Assembly: GCF_033546935.1 (NCBI RefSeq)
Contig: NZ_CP137854.1
Span: 310,001-374,000, forward strand
Direction: 5' to 3'
Origin: Xylophilus sp. GOD-11R
GTDB lineage: Bacteria; Pseudomonadota; Gammaproteobacteria; Burkholderiales; Burkholderiaceae_C
Length of the DNA: 64,000 nucleotides
Positions 1-8,980 of this stretch are shown piece after piece. The notes under the pieces are model-generated. The model did no database searches. It was not told where the DNA came from and was given only the letters and a program-made list of their open reading frames with translations. How positions within the stretch are numbered: position 1 is the first letter of the stretch; each line of letters opens with the position of its first letter. The translations under genes were made by a program, and so were the position numbers.

Positions 1-2
1 CG

Positions 3-662
3 CAGGACGCGCTGGCGCTGGAGAGCCACCGCCGCGCCGCCACGGCGACCAGCGAAGGGCGCTTCCAGGACCAGATCGTTCCCATCGTGCAGAAGGGCCG
101 CAAGGGCGACGTGGTGTTCGACCGCGACGAGCATTTCCGCGCCGACATCACCGTGGCCGACCTGCAGAAACTGCGGCCGGCCTTCCGCAAGGACGGCGGC
201 GTGGTGACCGCCGGCAACGCCTCCGGCATCAACGACGGCGCCGCCGCGCTGGTGCTGATGGAACGCTCGGTGGCCGCGTCGCGCGGCGTGAAGCCCCTGG
301 CCCGGCTGCTGGCCTATGCGCACAGCGGCGTCGATCCGCAGTACATGGGCATCGGCCCGGTGCCGGCCACCCGGGCGGTGCTGAAGAAGGCCGGGCTGAC
401 GGTGGCCGACCTCGACGTGATCGAGGCCAACGAGGCCTTCGCGGCACAGGCCTGCGCGGTGACGCAGGAGCTGGGACTGGACCCGGCCAAGGTCAACCCC
501 AACGGCTCGGGCATCGGCCTGGGGCATCCGATCGGCGCGACCGGCGCGATCATCACGGTGAAGGCCCTGCACGAGCTGCAGCGCATCGGCGGGCGCTATG
601 CGCTGGTGACCATGTGCATCGGCGGCGGCCAGGGCATCGCGGCGGTGTTCGAGCGCATCTGA
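3..662 (+). CDS. Acetyl-CoA C-acyltransferase (thiolase), C-terminal part
   Basis: Thiolases condense or cleave acyl-CoA and acetyl-CoA in fatty-acid, ketone-body or PHB metabolism. The gene enters from before the window: the frame is open from base 3, and the first visible residues ([12 protein letters not shown]) are internal thiolase sequence. About 219 of roughly 393 residues are visible. The catalytic histidine motif GHPIGATG lies near visible residue 174 and the C-terminal cysteine motif CIGGGQG near residue 205. Both are intact, so the enzyme looks active. Substrate specificity (biosynthetic versus degradative) cannot be told from this half. Confidence 0.93.
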   Translation, partial: QDALALESHRRAATATSEGRFQDQIVPIVQKGRKGDVVFDRDEHFRADITVADLQKLRPAFRKDGGVVTAGNASGINDGAAALVLMERSVAASRGVKPLARLLAYAHSGVDPQYMGIGPVPATRAVLKKAGLTVADLDVIEANEAFAAQACAVTQELGLDPAKVNPNGSGIGLGHPIGATGAIITVKALHELQRIGGRYALVTMCIGGGQGIAAVFERI

Positions 663-744
663 GGGGCGGTGGGGCGGAGCAGGGCAGGGCGGGCGGGATG
701 CGACAGAATCGCGGCCCCACTCCTTCGCCCCCGGATCCGCCCGC

Positions 745-1683
745 ATGCAGCCCCTGCTCGACGCCATCGCCACCCTGTCCCTGCCCACCGACGCGCAACG
801 TGTCTTCCACGGGCGCGGCGGGCGGTATCCCGGCTGCACGCAGTGGTCGCTGGACTGGTTCGCGCCGGTCTGGGTGCTGACCAGCTTCCAGCCGGCCACC
901 GACGAGGAGCTGGCCGCGATCGGCGCGGCGCTGGAGCGGCGCTGGAACGAGATCGCGCCGGGCCAGGCGTTGCACTGGGTGTTCCAGTGCCGCCACGACA
1001 GCCAGGCCGACACCCGCGTGATGGCCGGCGAGGTACCCGAGCCGCACTGGGTGCAGGAAGACGGCGCGCAGTACCGGGTTCACCTGGGCCGAGGCCAGAA
1101 CCACGGGCTGTTCCTGGACATGGCCGAGGGCCGGCGCTGGGTGCGCCGCCATGTGGCCGCGCGCGAGCGGGTGAAGGTGCTGAACCTGTTCGCCTATACC
1201 TGCGCCTTCTCGGTGGTGGCGCTGCAGGCCGGCGCGCGGCAGGTGACCAACCTCGACATGAGCAAGGCGGCCCTGGCCATCGGCCAGCAGAACCACCGCG
1301 CCAACGACCTGACGGGCCAAGCCGGTTTTCTGCCGCACGACATCTTCAGCTCGTGGGGAAAGATCACCCGCGGCGGCCCCTACGGCCTGATCGTCGTCGA
1401 CCCGCCGAGCTACCAGAAAGGCAGCTTCGTCGCCACCAAGGACTACGCCCGGCTGATGCGCCGGCTGCCCGACCTGCTGGAGCCCGAGGGCCACGTGCTG
1501 CTGTGCCTCAACGCGCCGGAACTGGGGCCGGCCTTCCTGCAGGAGCAGATGGCGGCGCTGGCGCCGGAGCTGATCTTCGTGGAGCGGCTGGCCAATCCGG
1601 CGGTGTTCGCCGACGTGTCGGAGGAGCGTTCGCTGAAGGTACTGGTGTACCGGGCGCCACCGCTGGACCTGGCGGCGGCCTGA
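745..1683 (+). CDS. Class I SAM-dependent methyltransferase (RlmI/RlmK-like fold)
   Basis: A 312-residue protein resembling the SAM-binding methyltransferase family (Pfam Methyltrans_SAM) that includes the catalytic half of 23S rRNA cytosine methyltransferases. The SAM-binding motif NLFAYTCAF lies at about residues 147-155. The acidic ribose-binding residue is in TNLDMS just after it, and the catalytic-type motif DPPSYQKG is near residue 217. The N-terminal 110 residues show no PUA domain, so it is not a full RlmI. It may act on rRNA or a small molecule. The start follows a short gap after the thiolase on the same strand, and no strong Shine-Dalgarno is visible. Confidence 0.75.
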   Translation: MQPLLDAIATLSLPTDAQRVFHGRGGRYPGCTQWSLDWFAPVWVLTSFQPATDEELAAIGAALERRWNEIAPGQALHWVFQCRHDSQADTRVMAGEVPEPHWVQEDGAQYRVHLGRGQNHGLFLDMAEGRRWVRRHVAARERVKVLNLFAYTCAFSVVALQAGARQVTNLDMSKAALAIGQQNHRANDLTGQAGFLPHDIFSSWGKITRGGPYGLIVVDPPSYQKGSFVATKDYARLMRRLPDLLEPEGHVLLCLNAPELGPAFLQEQMAALAPELIFVERLANPAVFADVSEERSLKVLVYRAPPLDLAAA

Positions 1684-1687
1684 GGCC

Positions 1688-2632
1688 TTAGCGCCTGGCC
1701 TTGCCGCCGGCGGAGGCGTCGGCCTGCCTGCCGAAGGACGCGGCGATGAAGTCGACGAACTTGCGCACCCGCGCGGCCGACTGGTGGCGCGGCGGGTACA
1801 CCGCGTAGATGTCGGCGTCGGGTGTCTTGTACTGCGGCAGCACTTCCACCAGCCGGCCGCTGGCGAGATAGCGCTGCACGTCCCATTCGGCGCGCATCAG
1901 GATGCCGTGGCCTTCGAGCGCCCACTTCACCGCGATCTCGCCGTCGTTGGTGGTGAGGTTGCCGCGCGTCTTCACCGCCTGGGTCTCGGGCTGGCGTCCC
2001 TTGGCGGCGGTGAGCCGCCAAAGCCCGTAGGCCTCCTCGCCCTGGCGGATGCCGATGCACTTGTGCCGGCCCAGGTCACCGGGCACCTTGGGCACGCCGT
2101 ACTTGCGCAAATAGGCCGGCGAGGCGCAGAGCAGCCGCCGGTTGTCGGCCAGCTTGCGCGCGACGACCCGGGTGTCCGGCGGTGCGCCGAAGCGGATGCA
2201 GATGTCGAAGCTGTCGTCGGTGAGCGGCGGCGGGCTGACCGACAGCTGCAGCTGCACGTCCACCTCCGGATAGGTGGCGACGAAGGTCGAGATGAGCGGC
2301 GCCACGTGGCTGCGGCCGAAACCCAGCGTGGCGTTGACCCGCAGCAGGCCGGTCGGCTGCGCCTTGGCCACGCCGAGCAGCTCTTCCATCTCGTCGATCT
2401 CGCCGAGGATGCGGCGGGCGTGCTCCAGGTAGACCTCGCCCTCGGGCGTGAGGCTCATGCGGCGGGTGGTGCGGCTGACCAGCGACACGCCGGCGCGGGC
2501 TTCCATGGCCGCCAGGTGCTTGCTGACCGCCGGCGTGGTGATGCCGAGTTCGCGCGCCGCCGCGCTCAGGCTGCCGGCGCCCGCCAGCACCGAGAAGAAG
2601 GGCAGGTCGCCCGGTTGGATGGTGCCGCTCAT
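1688..2632 (-). CDS. LysR family transcriptional regulator
   Basis: A 314-residue LTTR. The N-terminal winged helix-turn-helix (SLSAAARELGITTPAVSKH, about residues 16-35) is followed by the linker helix and a periplasmic-binding-like effector domain. It is transcribed divergently from pyk. The space upstream of its start contains GTTGA-N7-TTAAT (2646-2662), which resembles two GTTAA-N7-TTAAC sites between the tartrate dehydrogenase-like gene and the MBL gene. Autoregulation, and control of the Bug/dehydrogenase genes 3.5 kb away, are therefore possible. That is inference. The effector is unknown. Confidence 0.9.
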   Translation of the reverse strand: MSGTIQPGDLPFFSVLAGAGSLSAAARELGITTPAVSKHLAAMEARAGVSLVSRTTRRMSLTPEGEVYLEHARRILGEIDEMEELLGVAKAQPTGLLRVNATLGFGRSHVAPLISTFVATYPEVDVQLQLSVSPPPLTDDSFDICIRFGAPPDTRVVARKLADNRRLLCASPAYLRKYGVPKVPGDLGRHKCIGIRQGEEAYGLWRLTAAKGRQPETQAVKTRGNLTTNDGEIAVKWALEGHGILMRAEWDVQRYLASGRLVEVLPQYKTPDADIYAVYPPRHQSAARVRKFVDFIAASFGRQADASAGGKARR

Positions 2633-2645
2633 GGTCGTCTCGATT

Positions 2646-2662
2646 GTTGAATTGCGGTTAAT
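2646..2662. promoter_or_regulatory. Candidate LysR-type box GTTGA-N7-TTAAT
   Basis: A 5-7-5 element 13 bases upstream of the LysR start codon. It contains the T-N11-A core typical of LTTR sites and matches the perfect GTTAA-N7-TTAAC sites at 7379 and 7466 in 8 of 10 fixed positions. Its position fits autoregulation. Confidence 0.4.
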
Positions 2663-2750
2663 GGCGCTTTCACTTTAGGGCCGGACGATGCGTTTGGCGA
2701 GCCCTAGAGTCGATGGCCTTTCCACCCCAGAACGACGAGACACATCCGCC

Positions 2751-2804
2751 ATGAAGACCTCCACCATTGCCCGTTCGCCCGGCACCTGTGGGCCGGCCGC
2801 ATGA
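2751..2804 (+). CDS. Possible 17-codon leader ORF overlapping the pyk start
   Basis: A short frame MKTSTIARSPGTCGPAA ends in a TGA whose bases overlap the pyk ATG as ATGA. This geometry is typical of translational coupling. The frame has no recognisable function, and the spacing could be chance. It is listed because the exact ATGA overlap suggests pyk translation could depend on ribosomes terminating here. Confidence 0.25.
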   Translation: MKTSTIARSPGTCGPAA

Positions 2805-4219
2805 GGCGCGACAAGCACGCCAAGATCGTGGCCACGCTCGGCCCCGCCAGCGACGACCGCGCCACCATCCGCGCGCTGTTCGACGCCGGGGCCGACGTGT
2901 TCCGGCTCAATTTCTCGCACGGTCGCCACGAGGACCACCGGCGCCGGCTGGAGATCGTGCGCGGGATCGAGGCCGAGGTCGGCCGGCCGATCGGCGTGCT
3001 GCTCGATCTGCAGGGCCCCAAGCTGCGCATCGGCAGCTTCGCCGACGGCGCGGTCGCGCTCGTCGAGGGGCAGCCCTTTAAGCTCGACCTCGATGCGACG
3101 GCGCCGGGCTCGATCGACCGCGTCGCCTTGCCGCATCCGGAGATCTTCGCGGCGCTGGAAACCGGCACCGAACTGCTGCTCGACGACGGCCGGCTGCGCC
3201 TGCGGGTGGAGCGCTTCGGCGGCGATTTCGCCGAGACCGTGGTGCTGGTCGGCGGCACGCTGTCGGACCGCAAGGGCGTCAACGTGCCGGGCGTGGTGCT
3301 GCCGCTGTCGGCCCTCACCGACAAGGACCGCGCCGACCTGGCCTTCGGCCTGTCGCTCGGGGTGGACTGGGTCGCCCTGTCCTTCGTGCAGCGGCCCGAA
3401 GACATCGTGGAAGTGCGCGCACTCGTGGGCGAGCGCGCGGCCATCGTGGCCAAGCTGGAGAAGCCGGCGGCCATCGCCTCGCTGGACGCCATCGTGGCCG
3501 AGGCCGACGCGGTGATGGTGGCGCGTGGCGACCTGGGCGTGGAGATGCAGGCCGCGCAGGTACCGTCCATCCAGAAACGCATCGTGGGCGCCTGCCGCCG
3601 CGCGGGCAAGCCGGTGATCGTGGCCACGCAGATGCTGGAGTCGATGGTGAGCGCGCCGGTGCCCACGCGGGCCGAGGCCTCGGACGTGGCCACCGCCATC
3701 TACGAGGGAGCCGACGCGGTGATGCTGTCGGCCGAATCGGCCAGCGGACGCTGGCCGGTGCAGGCGGTGCGCATGATGAGCAGCATCGTCGCGCAGACCG
3801 AGGCCGATCCGCACTACCGCGCGGCCATCGACGCCTCGCGCGGCGAACCGCGGGCGCTGGCCGCCGATGCCGTGGGCCTGGCCATGCGCCACGTCACCGG
3901 GCTGCTGCAGGCGGTGGCCACCGTGGCCTATACGAGCTCGGGCTATTCGGCGCTGCGCATGGCGCGCGAGCGGCCCGCCGCGCCCATCCTGGGCATGACG
4001 CCGAGGCTGCAGACCGCACGCCGCCTGGCGCTGGTGTGGGGCGTGCACGCGGTGCTGTGCCACGAGGTGGAGAGCGTGGCCGAGATGAGCGAGCTGGCCT
4101 GCCGCACCACGCGCACCGAAGGTTTCGGGCTCGCGGGGCAGACGGTGGTCATCTCCGCCGGCATGCCCTTCGGCGCCTCGGGCACCACCAACCTGCTGCG
4201 GATCGCGCAGGTGGCCTGA
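2801..4219 (+). CDS. pyk: Pyruvate kinase
   Basis: This enzyme converts phosphoenolpyruvate and ADP to pyruvate and ATP, the last step of glycolysis in the cytoplasm. It has 472 residues, the usual bacterial length. The N-terminal KIVATLGPAS and RLNFSHG motifs, the catalytic-loop EKPAAI (near residue 220), ATQMLESM (near 275) and the nucleotide-binding region with SAESASGRWP (near 309) are all intact. The C-terminal regulatory domain is complete. The ATG at 2801 fits the conserved MRRDKHAKIVATLGP beginning. It is divergent from the LysR gene. Confidence 0.96.
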   Translation: MRRDKHAKIVATLGPASDDRATIRALFDAGADVFRLNFSHGRHEDHRRRLEIVRGIEAEVGRPIGVLLDLQGPKLRIGSFADGAVALVEGQPFKLDLDATAPGSIDRVALPHPEIFAALETGTELLLDDGRLRLRVERFGGDFAETVVLVGGTLSDRKGVNVPGVVLPLSALTDKDRADLAFGLSLGVDWVALSFVQRPEDIVEVRALVGERAAIVAKLEKPAAIASLDAIVAEADAVMVARGDLGVEMQAAQVPSIQKRIVGACRRAGKPVIVATQMLESMVSAPVPTRAEASDVATAIYEGADAVMLSAESASGRWPVQAVRMMSSIVAQTEADPHYRAAIDASRGEPRALAADAVGLAMRHVTGLLQAVATVAYTSSGYSALRMARERPAAPILGMTPRLQTARRLALVWGVHAVLCHEVESVAEMSELACRTTRTEGFGLAGQTVVISAGMPFGASGTTNLLRIAQVA

Positions 4220-4233
4220 CCATCGCGGCGGCC

Positions 4234-5055
4234 TCAGGGGCTGGCCGCATAGGCCTGCACCGTGTCCCAGGCCACTTGCTGCAGCGCCAGCGCGGTGGCC
4301 GGCGGCAGGCCTTCGGTGTCGGTCAGGCCGACCGGGCTGCGGCCGAAGAGCGTGGCGTAGAGAGTGGCGGCCGCCAGGTAGCTGCCGGCCGGGCTGGGAT
4401 GGCGCTTGTCGGCGTCGTAGAGGCCGATGTCCGGATGCGCCTGCCGCGAGCGCGCGAAGGCCAGCCCGGCCGGTACGACCTGCGCCGCGTTGTCGCGGCC
4501 GATGCGGCCATAGGCCTCGGCGAGCGGCTCGGTCATGTCGGGCTGGTCCTCGTAGGCCCAGGACATGAAGAACACCGGCCGCGCGCCGTGGCGGCGCACG
4601 ATCTCCGCGTTCTTCTTGGCGTAGGCGAAGAAGTCGTCGCGCAGCTGGGGATGCAGCGGGCACTGGCTGCAGTCCATCATGACCGCCGCGTCGAACAGGG
4701 GCGTGCGCTGGTTGAAGTGCAGCACGTTGCGCGAATCGATGGTGTAGCGGGCCACCGCGTTCGGCCGGAAATACGACTCCACGTCGTGCCAGTCGAAACC
4801 CGCGCCGCCGATGGTGACCAGCGTGCCCGCCACCTTCTGCCGGGGCTCGGCCGAACGCGCCAGCCGGGCGACGATGCCGTCGATGCCGTTGTTGTAATAG
4901 AAGAAGCTGCTGCCGATGTAGAGCACCGTGGCCGGCGGTGTGGCGACGACCGGTGGCTGGGCCGGTGCGCCGCAGCCGGCCAGCAGGATGGCCGCGACGG
5001 CGGCGCTGCGGATGCAGGCACGCAGCCGGGCGAAAAAGCGTGGGGAACATGGCAT
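4234..5055 (-). CDS. SGNH/GDSL hydrolase-like lipoprotein
   Basis: A putative secreted lipoprotein. The start at 5055 is preceded by AGGAG at 5 bases. The N terminus is basic then hydrophobic and ends in lipobox LLAGC, so acylation at that cysteine is expected. The mature part has a block resembling SGNH block I (IGSSFFYYNNG, near residue 46) and a C-terminal Asp-x-x-His-type region with D and H in DADKRHPSPAG (near 213). These are the elements of a GDSL esterase triad. The family resembles DUF4886-like proteins. Substrate unknown. A longer frame runs upstream to 5109 but lacks a ribosome site. Confidence 0.6.
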   Translation of the reverse strand: MPCSPRFFARLRACIRSAAVAAILLAGCGAPAQPPVVATPPATVLYIGSSFFYYNNGIDGIVARLARSAEPRQKVAGTLVTIGGAGFDWHDVESYFRPNAVARYTIDSRNVLHFNQRTPLFDAAVMMDCSQCPLHPQLRDDFFAYAKKNAEIVRRHGARPVFFMSWAYEDQPDMTEPLAEAYGRIGRDNAAQVVPAGLAFARSRQAHPDIGLYDADKRHPSPAGSYLAAATLYATLFGRSPVGLTDTEGLPPATALALQQVAWDTVQAYAASP

Positions 5056-5191
5056 GGGGTCTCCTGTCGGCGTCGCCGAAAAAGCGGAGCCCGGACCATA
5101 GGCAGGCACGTACCGACAGGGGATGAGAGTTCGTCAAGGACGAGGGGGCGCACCCGGGCCGCCCTCGCCTGACCGGACGGAACTTCGCGCT

Positions 5192-6187
5192 TCAGTCGAT
5201 GACGACGTTGGCGTCCTTCACCAGCCGGGCGTAGCGGGCGGTGTCGGCCTTGATCTGCGCGGCCATCTGCTCGGGTGTGTCGCCGATCGGCTCGGCGCCG
5301 ATGTCTTCCATGCGCTTCTTGAAGTCCGGCGAATGGATGATCTTCACCATCTCCGCGTTCAGTTTGGCCACCACGTCCTTCGGTGTGCCGGCCGGCGCCA
5401 GGATGCCGAACCAGGTGCCGAGGTCGAAGCCCTTCAGGCCGGCTTCTTCCAGGGTGGGCACCTCGGGCAGGGTGCTGGAACGCTTGCCGGTGGTCACCGC
5501 CAGCGCCCGCAGCTTGCCGCCCTTGATGAAGGGCACGACCGGCGTGATGGTGTCGAAGGACATGGCGACCTGGCCGCCGAGCAGGTCGGTGGTGAGCGGC
5601 GCGCTGCCCTTGTAGGGCACGTGCAGCAGCTCGATGCCGGTGGCCGACGCGAACTGCGTGCCGATCAGGTGTTGCAGCGTGCCGTTGCCGTTGGAGCCGA
5701 AGGAGAGCTTCTCCTTCTCGCCAGCCGCCTTGGCCTGGGCGACCAGGCCCTTCACGTCGGTCACCGGCGACTTGGCGCTGACCACCAGCACGTTGGGCAC
5801 CAGCGCCACCGTGGTGACGGGGGCGAAGCTCTTGTCGAAGTCGTAGGGCAGCTTCTTGTAGACGCTGGTGGCGATGGCGTGGTGCACCGCACCCATCAGC
5901 AGCACGTAGCCGTCGGCCTTGGCCGTGGCCACATAGGCCGCGCCCAGGGTGGCGCCGGCGCCGGGCCGGCTTTCCACCACGACGGGTTGGCCGAGCGACT
6001 GCGAGAGCTTGTCGGTCAGGGCCCGGGCCAGCACGTCGGAGCTGCCGCCAGGCGGGAAAGGCACCACCAGCGTGACCGGCTTGGTCGGGTAGCCCTGCGC
6101 CTGCGCCAGCGTCGGCAGGCCGACCGAGAACGCGCCCAGGGCCAGGGCGCCCAGGGCGATCGCCCGGCGCTTGTTGATCGGTTTCAT
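5192..6187 (-). CDS. Tripartite tricarboxylate transporter substrate-binding protein (Bug family)
   Basis: A periplasmic solute receptor of the Bug/TctC family, which is greatly expanded in Burkholderiales and binds carboxylates for TctAB-type carriers or sensing. It has 331 residues with a cleavable signal peptide ending near AQA. The family signature YPTKPVTLVVPFPPGG starts about residue 33. No TctA/TctB membrane genes are next to it, which is common for orphan Bug proteins. It lies 33 bases downstream of the tartrate dehydrogenase-like gene on the same strand, so the two are probably co-transcribed and the ligand may be tartrate, malate or a related diacid. Confidence 0.92.
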   Translation of the reverse strand: MKPINKRRAIALGALALGAFSVGLPTLAQAQGYPTKPVTLVVPFPPGGSSDVLARALTDKLSQSLGQPVVVESRPGAGATLGAAYVATAKADGYVLLMGAVHHAIATSVYKKLPYDFDKSFAPVTTVALVPNVLVVSAKSPVTDVKGLVAQAKAAGEKEKLSFGSNGNGTLQHLIGTQFASATGIELLHVPYKGSAPLTTDLLGGQVAMSFDTITPVVPFIKGGKLRALAVTTGKRSSTLPEVPTLEEAGLKGFDLGTWFGILAPAGTPKDVVAKLNAEMVKIIHSPDFKKRMEDIGAEPIGDTPEQMAAQIKADTARYARLVKDANVVID

Positions 6188-6220
6188 GGTTTGTCTCTTT
6201 TCTTTTTTCGGATGCGGAAC

Positions 6221-7309
6221 TCAGGCGGCCTTGCGACGTGCGCCGGCCGACACGATGTCGCACACCGCACGGGTGACCTGCGCGGTGGTGGCCTTGCCGC
6301 CGAGGTCGCCGGTGTGCAGCGAGCGGTCGGCCGTCACCGCTTCGACCGCGGCCATCACCTGCGCGGCGGCCTCGTGTTCGCCGAGGTGTTCGAGCAGCAT
6401 CACCACCGACCAGAAGGTGCCCACCGGGTTGGCCAGGCCCTTGCCCATGATGTCGAAGGCCGAGCCGTGGATCGGCTCGAACATGCTGGGGTAGCGGCGC
6501 TCGGGATCGATATTGCCGGTGGGCGCGATGCCCAGGCTGCCGGCCAGCGCCGCGGCCAAGTCGCTCAGGATGTCGGCGTGCAGATTGGTGGCGACGATGG
6601 TGTCGAGCGTGGCCGGGCGGTTGACCATGCGCGCGGTGGCCGCGTCGACCAGTTCCTTGTCCCACTTCACGTCGGGGAACTCCCTGGAGATCTGCACCGC
6701 GATCTCGTCCCACATCACCATGGCGTGGCGTTGCGCGTTGCTCTTGGTGATGACGGTGAGCAGCTTGCGCGGCCGGGACTGGGCGAGCTTGAAGGCGAAG
6801 CGCATGATGCGTTCGACGCCCGAGCGGGTCATCATCGACACGTCGGTCGCCGCTTCGATCGGATGGCCCTGGTGCACCCGGCCGCCGACGCCGGCGTATT
6901 CGCCCTCGGAGTTCTCGCGCACGATCACCCAGTTGAGATCGCCCGGCCCGCAGCGCTTGAGCGGCGCGTCGATGCCCGGCAGGATGCGCGTGGGCCGCAC
7001 GTTGGCGTACTGGTCGAAGCCCTGGCAGATCTTCAGGCGAAGGCCCCAGAGGGTGATGTGGTCGGGAATGTGCGGGTCGCCGGCCGAGCCGAAGAGGATC
7101 GCGTCCTTGTCGCGCAGCGCGTCCAGCCCGTCGGCCGGCATCATTTCGCCGTGCTCGCGGAACCAGTCGCCACCCCAGGCGAAGTCCTCGAAGTCGAATG
7201 CAAAACGGCTGCTGCCGGCGGCCAGCGCCTCGAGCACCTCACGGCCCGCAGGCACCACTTCCTTGCCGATGCCGTCACCGGGAATGGTGGCGATCTTGTA
7301 TGTCTTCAT
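6221..7309 (-). CDS. Tartrate dehydrogenase / isopropylmalate dehydrogenase family enzyme
   Basis: An NAD-dependent beta-hydroxyacid oxidative decarboxylase family member, 362 residues, with IPGDGIGKEV at the N terminus. The substrate-loop arginines and the metal-binding aspartates (NLHADILSDLAAAL) are present, as is the C-terminal nucleotide region MFEPIHGSAFDIMG. The overall sequence is closer to TtuC/DmlA-type tartrate or D-malate dehydrogenases than to LeuB. It is first in a two-gene unit with the Bug protein. The upstream intergenic space carries two GTTAA-N7-TTAAC sites. Confidence 0.87.
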   Translation of the reverse strand: MKTYKIATIPGDGIGKEVVPAGREVLEALAAGSSRFAFDFEDFAWGGDWFREHGEMMPADGLDALRDKDAILFGSAGDPHIPDHITLWGLRLKICQGFDQYANVRPTRILPGIDAPLKRCGPGDLNWVIVRENSEGEYAGVGGRVHQGHPIEAATDVSMMTRSGVERIMRFAFKLAQSRPRKLLTVITKSNAQRHAMVMWDEIAVQISREFPDVKWDKELVDAATARMVNRPATLDTIVATNLHADILSDLAAALAGSLGIAPTGNIDPERRYPSMFEPIHGSAFDIMGKGLANPVGTFWSVVMLLEHLGEHEAAAQVMAAVEAVTADRSLHTGDLGGKATTAQVTRAVCDIVSAGARRKAA

Positions 7310-7619
7310 GCGCGTATCTCCGCTTCTTTGACGAGAGGCCCATGGTGCCGTCGCCGTGGCATCGTGATCGCGATGAAAGTTAAACCGTAATTAACTTCAG
7401 GTGAAGAGTGGGAGCGCTCGTCACCAGCGCGGCGGCAGCGGACGGCGGCCCATTGTTGAGCGCCGGTTAATCCGGCTTTAACTTGCAGCGCGGTACGGGC
7501 CGGGCGGCGGCTCGAAGAATGCGAAGCCCGTCATGCGGGCACCGGGTCAGATCCCGGCGACGCGGCGGCGGCCCGGCGTGCCGCCGCTGCAATCGCCCTC
7601 ACCACAACAGGAGACAGAC
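7310..7619. promoter_or_regulatory. Divergent promoter region with two identical-architecture palindromes
   Basis: This is the space between the minus-strand dehydrogenase unit and the plus-strand MBL gene. It holds GTTAA-N7-TTAAC at 7379-7395 and again at 7466-7482, 87 bases apart. Both contain the T-N11-A core of LysR-type sites. No coding sequence is evident. An AGGAGA ribosome site sits just before the MBL start. Confidence 0.45.
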
Positions 7620-8975
7620 ATGCGATTCCAACCAGGGTTCGTGCGCGGCGTCATCGCCGTCGCGGCCGTGTCGTTCGCCGCCATCGTGTCGGCGCAAACG
7701 CAGACCGCCGTCCATCTGGACGCGGCCAACCGCAACGTCGGCAGCGATACCTTCCTGCGTGACAACGCGCGGGCCTTCTATTGCAACCTGCCCGAAGACA
7801 ACAACGCCATCGTCATCGCCGCGCGTGCCACCAACAGCGTCCGCGTGCCGCTGACGCAGATCTTCGACGACGTGTGGATCGTCGGCTCGCGCTACGTGGC
7901 GCAGTACCTGATCAAGACGGCCGACGGCTTCGTCATGGTGGACGCCGGCAACAACGCCGCCGAAGTGCAGACCTACGACTATCCGGCCCTGCAGTCGCTC
8001 GGCCTGAGCCCGACCTATCCGCTCAAGGAGGTCTTTCTCACCCACGGCCATGGCGACCACGACGGCGGCGCGCAATGGCTGCTCGACAACCTCGGCGCGC
8101 GCTCCTGGCTGGGCTCGGCCGACGCCGCCGGCAAGACCTATGCGCCCCGGCAGATCGACTCCACCAACCTGGCGCCGCAGGAGATCTCGATAGGCGGCAA
8201 GGCCTTCACCGTGCTCGCCACGCCGGGGCACACGCCGGGCTCGACCTCGGCGGTGCTCAGCGTCACCGACAACGGCCAGCCGGTGCGGGTGCTGATCAAC
8301 GGCGGCCAGTCGATGACCAGCTCGGTCCCGCAGGTGGCGCAGTACCTCGACTCGATCGAGCGCACCTACACCCTGGCGCGCGACCTGAACGTGCAGGGCG
8401 TGATGACGCCGCACATCTACTGGGACGGCACGGTGAAGAAGGTCGACGAGATCATCGCGCAGGGGCGCGGCAAGCCGAGCCAGTTCGTCTTCGGCAACGA
8501 GGGCGTGTTGCGCCAGCTGGCCGTGGCGCGCGAATGCTCCGCCGCCTGGCTGACCCGGCTCGACAGCAGCCGCACGCTGCCGAGCTGGCGCATCCATCAG
8601 GTCGAGCTGGTGGGCACGCCGACGCCCAACGCGGTGTCGGCCCGGCTGAGCAACGGCTGGAACGACGTGGCCGGCAAGCAGATCAAGTTCTCGATCGAAG
8701 GCAAGGACGCCGCCTGCTTCGCGCAGACCGACGCCACGGGGCTCGCCCGGTGCGAAGGCGCGAACCTGCCCAGCGGCCGGCTGCAGCTGCAGTTCGAGGG
8801 CGCGACGAGCACCCAGTTCGTCGACCTGCCGGCGACCGCGCGGACCGACGTGGCGTTTGCCGACAGCGGCGGCGGCTGCACCGTGGGTAACGGGCGCTTC
8901 GACCCGCTGTTCATCGGTTTGACCGCGCTGGCCGCCATCGGCGTGGTGCGGCGTCGCCGACAGCGCAAGGTTTGA
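7620..8975 (+). CDS. Subclass B3-like MBL-fold hydrolase with JDVT-CTERM-type sorting tail
   Basis: A 451-residue exported protein. The ATG at 7620 follows AGGAGA. The signal peptide ends near SAQT (about residue 28). The metallo-beta-lactamase zinc motif HGHGDH is at residues 142-147, with further ligands in GHTPGS and TPHIYWDG, a layout like subclass B3 enzymes. A domain of unknown role follows the fold. The end has a Gly-rich cysteine motif (GGGCTVGNGRFDP), one hydrophobic helix and a terminal RRRRQRKV. This is the tripartite C-terminal sorting signal of JDVT-CTERM proteins, which are cut by the MrtJ intramembrane protease. The next gene encodes such a protease. The reaction catalysed is unknown; a true beta-lactamase role is not shown. 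Confidence 0.8.
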   Translation: MRFQPGFVRGVIAVAAVSFAAIVSAQTQTAVHLDAANRNVGSDTFLRDNARAFYCNLPEDNNAIVIAARATNSVRVPLTQIFDDVWIVGSRYVAQYLIKTADGFVMVDAGNNAAEVQTYDYPALQSLGLSPTYPLKEVFLTHGHGDHDGGAQWLLDNLGARSWLGSADAAGKTYAPRQIDSTNLAPQEISIGGKAFTVLATPGHTPGSTSAVLSVTDNGQPVRVLINGGQSMTSSVPQVAQYLDSIERTYTLARDLNVQGVMTPHIYWDGTVKKVDEIIAQGRGKPSQFVFGNEGVLRQLAVARECSAAWLTRLDSSRTLPSWRIHQVELVGTPTPNAVSARLSNGWNDVAGKQIKFSIEGKDAACFAQTDATGLARCEGANLPSGRLQLQFEGATSTQFVDLPATARTDVAFADSGGGCTVGNGRFDPLFIGLTALAAIGVVRRRRQRKV

Positions 8976-8980
8976 GCACC

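Noticed and set aside
553..1494. Long minus-strand frame opposite the thiolase end and methyltransferase
   Set aside because: It is antisense to two genes with clear motifs. Composition is Arg/Ala/Gly-rich as expected from high-GC shadow frames.
5123..7390. 755-codon plus-strand frame across the Bug and dehydrogenase genes
   Set aside because: Both genes on the other strand have strong family signatures. This frame is a GC-driven shadow with His/Arg/Gly bias.
7620..8975. Calling the MBL-fold protein a beta-lactamase resistance gene
   Set aside because: The zinc motif resembles subclass B3, but the extra C-terminal domain and sorting tail argue for another function, and no activity is shown.
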